28,423 bases of DNA from an uncultured Clostridium sp. (lineage in GTDB: Bacteria > Bacillota > Clostridia > TANB77 > CAG-508). Positions 1-8,300 of this stretch are shown piece by piece; position 1 is the stretch's first letter, and each line of letters starts with the position of its first letter. Position numbers and translations under genes: made by a program. The stretch is taken from the NCBI GenBank assembly GCA_900552655.1, contig USAE01000017.1, positions 1-28,423 of the forward strand. The letters run 5' to 3'. The notes under the pieces are model-generated. The model searched no databases. It had not been told where the DNA came from and saw only the letters and a program-made list of their open reading frames with translations.

Positions 1-2111
1 AATTCTTGCTGGTATTCTTTATCTGTTAGTTTTTTCTTTTCTGCAGAATTACTAAGGAAACCGCATTGAATGTATATAGAAGGCATAGAGTTGTCCTTTA
101 ATACACTCATTTCATATGCACTTGTCCCTCTATTTTCGGCCTTTATAAAAGCCATTATAGAAGTTTGCATAAGACTTGCAAAATCATAAGAACCATTTTG
201 TGAACCTTTATAGTATATAGTCTCAACTCCATCAGCTTTTCCAGTGTTTTCACCAGCCATATGTATAGATACAAAAAGTTCTGCATTTTGATTTTCTGCT
301 AAAGATTTTCTTTCATCAGCACTCATATATACGTCTTCTTGTCTTGATAATATTACATTTACATCGTCGTATTTTGATAATTGCTTTGCTACTAATTTCG
401 CTATTTCTAAATCTAAATCTTTTTCTTTTACATTGTCTTTTGTGACGTATCCAGTTTCATTACCACCACAACCGACATCTATAAATATGTTGTGTTTTGC
501 TTCTAGAGTTGGTTGTTTTTCGTCATTTATGTCGTATTGATCACTAGTGTCTACATTTGTTTTGTCGATTTTTCCACCAGTAAGAGAATTTTTTACTGAC
601 TCTATATTAGGCCAAATACTGCTTACAAAACTTACAGTCTTTTTGCCTATAAATCCTACTACTATTAGTATTAAAATCGTGCATACCAATGCAATTAATC
701 TTCTAGTTCTCAATGATGTCTTTTTTCTATGTAATCCTTTTTTCTTTTTTAATTTTTTCTCTTCTTTCTCTTTAGTATTCTGCTTTTCTTTTTCATCTAG
801 TTCTTTTATCTGTTCTTTAATTTTCGGCACATCATCATAAAATTTATCACACAACCTAATCTCTTTTCTAACCCTTGTTAAAGTAGCAGTAACATCAATT
901 ATATCTTTAGTAACACCATCTTTTTCAATTCCACTATCTAACTTTTGTCTCTTACAATACAGTCTATTCCTAATATTCAAAATTTTCTGTAATTCTTCCT
1001 GTTTCTGTTTTTTAATATTATCAACATCACTCATAGTCTCAATCCTATACTTACATAGGAATCTAATTCTTTCCGAATATTCATCCATCTTTTTTACTTC
1101 TGCCCTCATTTCAGGAGTTAATTTATATTGTATATTCTTTTTGGTATATAACTTTAGCAAATATCTATAATAGTAATACAATGCAACAATCCCTTTTGGT
1201 CTATATTTCTTTTTTACTTTATTTCTTGTCGTAAAATGTCTGTTTTTTACTACCATATAAGGAAGTATTTTTTCTGATTTTATATAATCATTTCCAAAAA
1301 TTCTTCTTTTGATATTTTCCAATGAATACTCTTCTCCGAATGCTCTTTCGACTCTTATATTTCTTTTGTAGGGTTCTCTTCTTACACTTAATTTTTCTGC
1401 TCTATAATAGTAGTTATAGTCCATTGCTACTAACATCTGTTGAAATTGTTTTAAAGTATATGAATGTTTTATAGCATAATCTATATCTTCTTTTGCAAAT
1501 TTATAATAATCTGAATCTCTCATAGATTTCTTATAAAAATTTTCAAAATTTATTCCTGATTTACAAGTCTTTTCTGTTAAAACACTTAAGCCATATTCCT
1601 CACATATTTCATCTGATGTTTTTCTTAGTAATGCTGTATTCGTTAAATTGCTATAATACTTTTTTCCATCTCTAAATGAAACCGAATTGATTACAAAATG
1701 ATTATGAAGATGTTCTGTATTTAAGTGTGTAGATACAACAACTTGAAACCTGTCTCCCCACATTTCATTTGCAAGTTTTACTCCAATTTCATGCGCTATT
1801 TCTGGAGTAACTTCTCCTTCATTAAAAGATTGATAAGCATGAAACGCTAATATACCATTTTCTTTTCCATATATCATTTTTACAAGTTGCATTTGTTTAA
1901 CTGAATCTTTTACTTCACAATTTATACTCGTTGTATAAAATTGTTTTTCTGTTTTATCTGGATTAGTTGCATATGTCATTACTTGTCTGATACTATCAAA
2001 TCTATCCATTCCATATCCATTAGATTTTTTTCTTGTCTTTTCTTCATTTGTTGCATAATCAATTACATGATCTAATCTCTTTTGTACTTTCCATATTTTT
2101 GTTGTTGCCAT
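1..2111 (-). CDS. MOBP-type relaxase fused to a membrane helix and an Amidase_3-like domain (3' end outside window)
   Basis: I read this frame codon by codon and found no stop from the ATG at 2111 to the window edge, giving 703 visible residues. Residues 1-200 resemble the clostridial MOBP relaxase/mobilization nuclease. The histidine cluster HLNTEHLHNH lies at 129-138 and candidate catalytic tyrosines are Y19 and Y47. Relaxases nick oriT and lead the transferred strand. A charged, probably coiled-coil linker (about 355-460) ends in a Lys/Arg-rich stretch. One hydrophobic helix (about 472-489) follows, so the positive-inside rule predicts a cytoplasmic relaxase and an external C-terminus. From residue 540 the protein follows N-acetylmuramoyl-L-alanine amidase (Amidase_3): DVGCGG (545-550), KEKD (562-565), SIH (615-617) and a GFLSN segment. 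The expected zinc His is C548 and the expected catalytic Glu is Q682. The ATG follows GGGAGG. The C-terminus lies beyond the window. Confidence 0.88.
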   Translation of the reverse strand, partial: MATTKIWKVQKRLDHVIDYATNEEKTRKKSNGYGMDRFDSIRQVMTYATNPDKTEKQFYTTSINCEVKDSVKQMQLVKMIYGKENGILAFHAYQSFNEGEVTPEIAHEIGVKLANEMWGDRFQVVVSTHLNTEHLHNHFVINSVSFRDGKKYYSNLTNTALLRKTSDEICEEYGLSVLTEKTCKSGINFENFYKKSMRDSDYYKFAKEDIDYAIKHSYTLKQFQQMLVAMDYNYYYRAEKLSVRREPYKRNIRVERAFGEEYSLENIKRRIFGNDYIKSEKILPYMVVKNRHFTTRNKVKKKYRPKGIVALYYYYRYLLKLYTKKNIQYKLTPEMRAEVKKMDEYSERIRFLCKYRIETMSDVDNIKKQKQEELQKILNIRNRLYCKRQKLDSGIEKDGVTKDIIDVTATLTRVRKEIRLCDKFYDDVPKIKEQIKELDEKEKQNTKEKEEKKLKKKKGLHRKKTSLRTRRLIALVCTILILIVVGFIGKKTVSFVSSIWPNIESVKNSLTGGKIDKTNVDTSDQYDINDEKQPTLEAKHNIFIDVGCGGNETGYVTKDNVKEKDLDLEIAKLVAKQLSKYDDVNVILSRQEDVYMSADERKSLAENQNAELFVSIHMAGENTGKADGVETIYYKGSQNGSYDFASLMQTSIMAFIKAENRGTSAYEMSVLKDNSMPSIYIQCGFLSNSAEKKKLTDKEYQQE

Positions 2112-2300
2112 TTGCTTCCTCCCATCTTAAAAGGGGATTGGGGATTTTCCCCATTTAGAATTTCGAGCTGACGAAATTCATTGCTTGTTAGGACAATAAT
2201 GCACTCTTTTTTAGTACTAAAGCCCTTACTTTTTCTATCAAATACACACAATATTTTGAAAAATACTTGGACTTTTTTATTAAAATCCAAGTACTTTTTT
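2112..2300. other. Candidate oriT / hairpin-rich leader upstream of the relaxase
   Basis: This non-coding stretch precedes the relaxase. It holds a perfect 8-bp inverted repeat, GAATTTCG (2158-2165) and CGAAATTC (2172-2179), around six bases. A compact GGGGA/TCCCC hairpin lies at 2140-2152. An 8-bp stem, TACTTGGA (2264-2271) with TCCAAGTA (2286-2293), encloses a T/A-rich loop that can pair further. Origins of transfer of MOBP relaxases usually lie just upstream of the relaxase gene and carry such repeats, so this is the best oriT candidate. The outer hairpin is followed by a T-rich run on the minus strand, so it could instead be a terminator after the helicase loader gene. No nic sequence is assigned. 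Confidence 0.4.
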
Positions 2301-2383
2301 TCTTTCATTTTCTATTTACTTTTTTATATTTTTGTACTACAATAATTGTATAAAGATTTGGGTTAGTATTTTAGTTTTGCGGC

Positions 2384-3202
2384 TTATACTAACTCTTTTT
2401 CTTTTACCTTTTTTAGTGTTATTCCATAACACATTTGATACAATTTTGATATTATTGCATCTACCAATTGTTCATCTTGACTTTGACTAAATCTTTCTAT
2501 TAATCCATGTTTATCAAACCTAGTTGTAATTATTATCGGTAATCTATTTTCATTTCTATTTTGAATTATTGTATACAATTTTTCTAATGCCCACTGACTT
2601 ATTTTTTCTGTTCCAAGATCATCAATTATAATCATATCTACATTTGAATATAGTTCTATTAATTCATTTTCTGACCTTGTATTGTCTCTAAATGTTTCCT
2701 TAATCATGTCCAATAACATTGTTAATCTTCCCATTAAAACGGTCTTATCATTTTCTATTAATTCGTTAGCAATTGATGCTGCTAAATGTGTCTTTCCAAC
2801 TCCTGACTCGCCCGTTATTATCAGTCCGTCACTTTGCATTTTTTCTATACTTTTATCGATATAGTCTTTAGCAACTTTTACTGCCATTTCATTCTCTGAA
2901 TTAATATTAAAATTTTCAAAGTTTTGTTCTTGAAATTTTTCTTCAACATAATTCTTCTTATAAATTTTATTTATGATATTTTTATAATGTTTTCTTTTTT
3001 CTATTTCATATTCTTGCTTATCTACATTATTCCAGTATTCTTGTGCCTCATTGCAATTACATCTTTCGTATTTAATTGCATCTGGAGAAATATTAGCATA
3101 TAAATAATCGAGTCCTATTGGTGTTAATTCTTTGCCACAAAATTCACACTTTTTGAACTCTTTGTGAATAATTTTATTAGATTTTGTATTGTCTAAATCC
3201 AT
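2384..3202 (-). CDS. DnaC/DnaI-like helicase loader ATPase
   Basis: This 272-residue AAA+ protein is of the DnaC/DnaI/IstB type, which loads replicative helicase onto DNA. The N-terminus has a zinc-binding cluster C19-x2-C22 and C48-x-C50, as in DnaI-like loaders. The P-loop GESGVGKT is at 131-138 and the Walker B stretch VDMIIIDDLG is at 188-197. The length is normal for the family. Its start overlaps the end of the replisome-organizer gene by 26 bp, so the two are probably translated together and act together in element replication. IstB transposition helpers share the ATPase core, but no IstA transposase is nearby and the neighbour is a replication gene, so helicase loader is preferred. 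Confidence 0.9.
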   Translation of the reverse strand: MDLDNTKSNKIIHKEFKKCEFCGKELTPIGLDYLYANISPDAIKYERCNCNEAQEYWNNVDKQEYEIEKRKHYKNIINKIYKKNYVEEKFQEQNFENFNINSENEMAVKVAKDYIDKSIEKMQSDGLIITGESGVGKTHLAASIANELIENDKTVLMGRLTMLLDMIKETFRDNTRSENELIELYSNVDMIIIDDLGTEKISQWALEKLYTIIQNRNENRLPIIITTRFDKHGLIERFSQSQDEQLVDAIISKLYQMCYGITLKKVKEKELV

Positions 3203-3695
3203 TCTCGTTCTCCTCTCTTATATTTTTTTGTTTCTTATTTTCTAAATCTTTTTTGTTTTCTTCTTCTCCGTTACCTAACGCTTGTATAACGTTACTTTTT
3301 TCAATTTCACTTTTATGCTTTTCACGATATTTTCTTTGTCTTTCTCTGTTTTGTATTTGATATTTTTCATACTTTTCAATACTTTGATACTTGTCCCAAT
3401 TTTTTATTAGAAATGTTTCCCCTTCTTTTTTTAACATTCCTAATTCTAGAAACTTTTTCAAAATTTTTTCAATTTTTTTATTAGATTTTCCCATAATCTT
3501 TGAAAAATTTTGAATTGTCATTGGATTGTTTTCTCCAACTTCTAATCTTCCTTTATTGTTACACTCAACTGCTAATGCAATTAACTGTATCCATACTCTA
3601 AAATATGTGTCTCCTTCAGGAAGTTTTAGAATTATTTGAATTTTCCTGTTTGAAAATATTGTAGTTTCTGTTTTGAACCATGGTATTTCATACAT
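3177..3695 (-). CDS. Replisome organizer-like protein (phage Rep_org N-terminal domain)
   Basis: This is a 172-residue protein. About residues 1-115 resemble the winged-helix N-terminal domain of phage replisome organizers (DnaD-like). The pattern is a start of the form WFK...F.NRKIQIILKLPEGDTYFRVW, then a stretch matching the motif of recognition helices (FSKIMGKSNKKIEKILKKF), then FLIKNWDKYQS. The tail (120-172) is highly charged and low in complexity, as is usual in this family. Such proteins bind an origin and recruit the helicase loader, which fits the loader gene that follows and overlaps it. The start codon lies only 2-3 bases after AAAGGAGG, which is tight. The upstream HTH gene ends 26 bp away, so the three form one operon. 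It could be called a DnaD-domain protein. Confidence 0.75.
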   Translation of the reverse strand: MYEIPWFKTETTIFSNRKIQIILKLPEGDTYFRVWIQLIALAVECNNKGRLEVGENNPMTIQNFSKIMGKSNKKIEKILKKFLELGMLKKEGETFLIKNWDKYQSIEKYEKYQIQNRERQRKYREKHKSEIEKSNVIQALGNGEEENKKDLENKKQKNIREENENGFRQYKI

Positions 3696-3721
3696 AGCCT
3701 CCTTTCCTCGCTTTCTTTCAA

Positions 3722-3922
3722 TTAGTATTTAATTGATTCTTTTTCTTTCCTACTTAGATATTCGTCTAATACTTGAATTCTAAATAGAAATTTTCCACCA
3801 ACTTTTGAGCATGGTATTTGTTTTCTTCTTACTAATTGATTTATTAACCAATAAGATATTCCTAAATATTCTGCTGCTTCTTTCATTGTTAGTGTTGTTC
3901 TTTGTACTTTTTGTAGTTCCAT
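3722..3922 (-). CDS. Excisionase-family helix-turn-helix DNA-binding protein
   Basis: This 66-residue protein is almost entirely one excisionase/MerR-like winged HTH domain. LTMKEAAEYLGISYWLINQLVRR (11-33) is the helix-turn-helix, followed by the typical wing IPCSKVGGKFLFRIQVLDEYL. Family members act as Xis, bending DNA at attachment sites to drive excision, or as small transcription regulators. It is first in the minus-strand operon with the two replication genes. It follows GGGAGGG seven bases before the ATG. A likely -10 TATAAT lies at 3953-3958 on the minus strand, with a GTTAACAA box (3965-3972) in its spacer. The Xis role is inferred from the integrase in the same element. They are 6 kb apart because of the intervening cargo. 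Confidence 0.78.
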   Translation of the reverse strand: MELQKVQRTTLTMKEAAEYLGISYWLINQLVRRKQIPCSKVGGKFLFRIQVLDEYLSRKEKESIKY

Positions 3923-3952
3923 ACATATCCCTCCTTCCTTTGGATTTATTAA

Positions 3953-4093
3953 ATTATAAATTTGGTTAACAAGTTTTGTTCGTTTTTTGTTGTTAACTGA
4001 TTGTATATTAACATGATTTATGATAAAATTCTATTAAATTTGATTAATTGTGTTATCAAAAGGAAACTTTTGGTTTTTTTGCAATTTGTTAAC
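3953..4093. promoter_or_regulatory. Divergent control region with three TTGTTAAC boxes
   Basis: This region separates the leftward xis-type operon from the rightward DUF6076-like gene. GTTAACAA at 3965-3972 and TTGTTAAC at 3990-3997 form an inverted pair, and a third TTGTTAAC lies at 4086-4093 just before the ribosome binding site of the rightward gene. A good promoter for that gene is TTGTAT (4001-4006), 17 bases, TAAAAT (4024-4029). On the minus strand a TATAAT lies at 3953-3958. The boxes thus flank or overlap both promoters, as operators for a shared repressor or as Xis/integrase accessory sites would. Confidence 0.5.
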
Positions 4094-4107
4094 AGAAAGG
4101 ATTTTAT

Positions 4108-5346
4108 ATGGAAAGAAAAAATACAATTAAAATATCTTTTGAACCTTCATACTTTTCACAGATTTTTATTCACATTTCTGGTTCTTATATGAGTACACTT
4201 GTTAATAAAAACAATAATAGATATTTATCTAATTTTAAAGATGATTGGTATGATGAGGAATTTGGAGAATTAATTTTAGAACTTGAAAAATGTCCTTCAG
4301 AATTAAGGAAAAAGGAAATATTAAATAGATTAGAAGTGTTGGCAAATACACAAACAAGAGTTAACCCTATTCCTCTATCTTTTCGTCATAATATAGAAGA
4401 GTTGGATGGTTATATTGTATTTGAACCAACAACATCAATTGAGCATTACGACCTTGCTCTATTAGATTTTATAAGCTATGACTTTAATATATTTAACGAT
4501 TATTTATTATTTTTTATAAATTTCTTTGATTACTTTATAGATGAATTAGATGAAAAAGACATTGACTATATTAAATTAGATACTTTATATCCTATAGATG
4601 AAATAATTGAAATAGCAAAAAAATATTATGATAAAGAAAAAGAAAAATTAATACATTATCAAAGTTTATTCAAACATTGTATTAATTTTGTTTATGACAT
4701 TGATAATCCTATTGATATGAAACATTTAACTCATAAACAAATTTTTTACTTATATAATCAAATATATCCAAATGCATTTTCTGAATTCAAAAAAGACTTT
4801 CATTCAGTAGATATATTAGATTATCAATATTTACAATTTCCTTTTAAACCTAAAGATGCTAAGTTAGAAAATATAAATAATTTAATTGATGCTATTGAAG
4901 AAACAGATCCAACTGGAAGAAAACTTGTTAATCTTAATCGATTTGAAACTAATAACCTATTTACTAGCTTTTATATTACATTATTCAATGTGGTATCTGT
5001 AAATAGTATGTATATAAAAATATGTGGTAATTGTGGAAGATATTTTATAACTCATAAAAAAAATATTTCATATTGTGATAGACAGGTGGCTGAATATGTA
5101 ACTTGTAAAGATATTGGAAATAAAGAATATCAAAGAAGGAAATTAGAAAATGACTCTACCTATGATAAATATAGAAAAATTGGAAGTAGAAAACAGCTTC
5201 GTGCATCTCGAAACCCTGAAATAGAGATGTATCAAAATGATTTAAAACAATATCGAAAAATTGGTAAACAAATGTATAAAGATGTTTGCGATGGAAAAAT
5301 TTCTAACGAAGATTTTGCTAAATGGGTTGATGAACAAGATAAATAA
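4108..5346 (+). CDS. DUF6076-like protein with C-terminal four-cysteine zinc cluster
   Basis: This 412-residue protein has unknown function. Residues 1-300 are acidic, rich in Asp, Glu, Tyr and Phe, and probably helical. The C-terminal part has C306-x2-C309 and C323-x9-C333, a probable zinc cluster. A basic, arginine-rich stretch follows (RRKLENDS, YRKIGSRKQLRASR) that could bind nucleic acid. The C-terminal pattern matches my recollection of DUF6076 proteins in clostridial integrative elements. That family name is from memory and unverified. It starts 7 bases after AAAGGA and has its own promoter with a TTGTTAAC box. It ends at a terminator shared with the convergent nuclease gene. Placement beside xis suggests element maintenance or regulation, but no function is proven. 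Confidence 0.7.
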   Translation: MERKNTIKISFEPSYFSQIFIHISGSYMSTLVNKNNNRYLSNFKDDWYDEEFGELILELEKCPSELRKKEILNRLEVLANTQTRVNPIPLSFRHNIEELDGYIVFEPTTSIEHYDLALLDFISYDFNIFNDYLLFFINFFDYFIDELDEKDIDYIKLDTLYPIDEIIEIAKKYYDKEKEKLIHYQSLFKHCINFVYDIDNPIDMKHLTHKQIFYLYNQIYPNAFSEFKKDFHSVDILDYQYLQFPFKPKDAKLENINNLIDAIEETDPTGRKLVNLNRFETNNLFTSFYITLFNVVSVNSMYIKICGNCGRYFITHKKNISYCDRQVAEYVTCKDIGNKEYQRRKLENDSTYDKYRKIGSRKQLRASRNPEIEMYQNDLKQYRKIGKQMYKDVCDGKISNEDFAKWVDEQDK

Positions 5347-5372
5347 GGAATGGCATAAATACCATTCCTTAT
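5343..5372. terminator. Bidirectional rho-independent terminator between convergent genes
   Basis: A perfect 11-bp stem (5343-5353 with 5362-5372) encloses an 8-base loop. It lies exactly between the stop codons of the DUF6076-like gene and the convergent nuclease-STAND gene, and includes the TAA of the former. The tails are A/T-rich on both strands, so it can end transcription in both directions. Confidence 0.8.
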
Positions 5373-5374
5373 AA

Positions 5375-8300
5375 TTATCTATCTAATATTTCCTTACTTA
5401 GTAATCTTATAGTTCCAATTTGTCTTTCAAACATCTTATCCCAGATATCAAGACATTCATATGCTATATTCTTCATTTCTTTTTCTTCTTTTCCTTCAGT
5501 TTCATCATATAATTCTACTACCAATTTTGAAAGTTCATCTCCATAGAAATATATATTTTCTTGATTTTCTTCATAATCCACGAAAGATTTTGAGACTTCC
5601 AAAATTATGTCAGAAAAATCTAAAACTGATAGTGCATTTTCTTCTAAATAATTAACTAAAGCATGCAAAGATCTTCTTCCCGAATTACTCTTTATTATTT
5701 CAATTAAAAATTCTTTGTCTCTTTTTAATTCTATTTCTTTTTCATAAAAGATTCTGCTTATAAAATTTTCCAAATCACAATTATTGTTGTTTAATTTTAT
5801 AATTAAGGCTTTACACTTCTCATTATATTCTAAAGTATTGAAATATATTTCTAATATTCTAACTATTTGTTCTTGTTGAATTTTATCCATATTTTTTACG
5901 TCATTTACTATATCAACAAATTCATCATTAACAATATACATTTCAGCAACAGCTAATGCTCCTATCTCTTTTAATTCTTTATCTTCAGAATAATATAGTT
6001 TTTTAATTATTCCTAATACTTTTTCTTTATTATCTTTATACATATTAAACAATAATCTTCTTGATTCCCAAAAACTTAAAAATCTTTGATCTTGTTCAAA
6101 TAAATTAATAATTATTGGAGTAGCCCATTCTTTATCAATATAGTATGTTGTGTACAAACATGATAAACTTGCAAATTTAACTACAGGATTTTCATCATTT
6201 GTCATTTTTATCATTGTTTCTTTAAATTGTTCTAATAATTCATTTTTGTTATATAATAAATGAGAAATTGTCCTTGCTGCTGCTCCTCTTGTACAATTTA
6301 AAGAATTACTCTTTAACATTTCTATACTTTTTATTTCAGTATCTTTTTCATTTATTACATTAGGTTTTCCTAATTCAGGATCTCTATGATTTATTGCGAT
6401 ATTCTTAATTATATTTAAAGTATATTCAGACCAATTAGTATCTTTCTTCTTTTCAATAATCCAACAAAAAGCGTTAGCTCTATATGATACATTATCACAC
6501 GGGAATTCTTTTAATAATTGTTCAATCTTTTCGTTTGGAACTTCATTTAATTTTTCACTCATATGAAGTCCACTATAAATTGAATCTATATAATCATCTA
6601 TTATAATTTTTTTATTCTTTAGTACTAAGTCTATCATTCGATTAGGTTCATTTGAAACAGCATTACTAAAACTAACTGAAAACGCTCTTAAGTTGCTTTC
6701 AATAACTCCTCCATCTACTTCTTTCCAGTTATAACCTTCTTTATTTTTTATTTTTGAATTTGATAGTATTTTTAGCCATTGTTTATCACTTAATTTCTTT
6801 CCTGAAACAGGTGACCAAACAGATCCACTATGTCCATCGGAATAATGAAAATAATTACTTCCATTATTAAATTTTCTATTTAATACCATCAATAATTCTT
6901 TTGTTTTTTTACTCATTCTGTCATTATATAGATATGGCAGTAATTCTACTTGTAAATTTCCCCACCAGTCCCATGGCATTTTTCTACATGTATAGTTTAA
7001 CTTATATTCTCTAATATCTTTATATAGTTCTAAACTATTCTTTTGAGTGTAATAATATATTATATTTTCTAATTTTCTATAATTTTCTATACTACATTTT
7101 TTAGAATGCTTCATTAGAATTTTTTTTGTAGTAAGAAGCTTATCATTATTTCCACTAGTCTGTTCAAAAATATTTTTTTCAAAATTATCGCAAAAATATT
7201 CAATAATTTTATCACTATATTGTTCTGGCAGGTTCTCAAAGCCCTCCAATATGAATTCATTAAATAATGGATATCCTTTTCCCATATATTTTTCATAAAT
7301 ACTCCAAAATCTTTCAGGATGATTTTTTATCAAATTATTATTAGCTTTTTTTATAATATTTACAGCTGCTCTTTCAATACCTATACTATATTTATACCTT
7401 CCTGTCCATTTTCCAAAATATTCATCAATTTCAATAGGTATGCATGGTAGCAACATATTTATTATCTCTTCATCATTTTTTATTATAATATCAGACTCTT
7501 CATCAACTAATTCTTCTTCGTATCTATACAATCTTTTATTTTTGTTACTTATATTATATTCTATCCAAAATTTTATTAATTTAATTGCTCTCATCTCATT
7601 AGTTTTGAATAAAGATTTAAAATCAATGTAATCTTCACTTAACTCAGGATATTTTTCATATATTTTCATACGCAATTCAAACATTTCATCTATCTCTGTG
7701 CTAACATCAAAACTAAAACATCTATATATTCTTTTATCAATTTTTTCATTTTTTAATAAATGATTTTCTATAAATTTAGCAATTTCATTATCATATTTAT
7801 TTTGTATACTTCGCAAAATAGAAACACATAATTCTATCTTACTATCATCTTCCATCCATTTATCTAAAATTCCATTTTTCAATAGTATCTTTACATATTG
7901 AACATTATATTGAATAACATTATTAATAATATGCTTACCATATATCTCATTATTAAGAAATTCTAATATAAAGCCTTCTATTTCACTATCTACTTCTTCT
8001 ATTTGACCAAGAACTTCAAGAAATACATATTTTATATAAAATCTAACATTATCCGATAACAGAAGCTCTTTACCCATTTTTATAAAATCTTTTGCATTTA
8101 TCTCATGTAAATCTTCTAAAAACATCTGAATTTGATATCTTCTTGATGGCGTTTGTTGTTCAGTATCTCCTATAATTTCTTCTATTGTTTTATTTTCTTG
8201 ATACATATTAATCATTTCGATTTCAATAAAATAATCATATATTCTTTGATGAGTGAAAGATACATTTTGATTTTCGATAAATAAAAAGCCATTAGAAGAA

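Noticed and set aside
547..840. Plus-strand 97-codon hydrophobic frame
   Set aside because: It is the shadow of the relaxase-amidase fusion on the other strand; its Phe/Ser-rich composition comes from the Lys/Glu-rich linker read backwards.
2072..2308. Minus-strand 78-codon frame overlapping the relaxase start
   Set aside because: It overlaps the relaxase start in another frame, its end is forced by the relaxase ribosome-binding region, and it covers the hairpin-rich candidate oriT. No family likeness.
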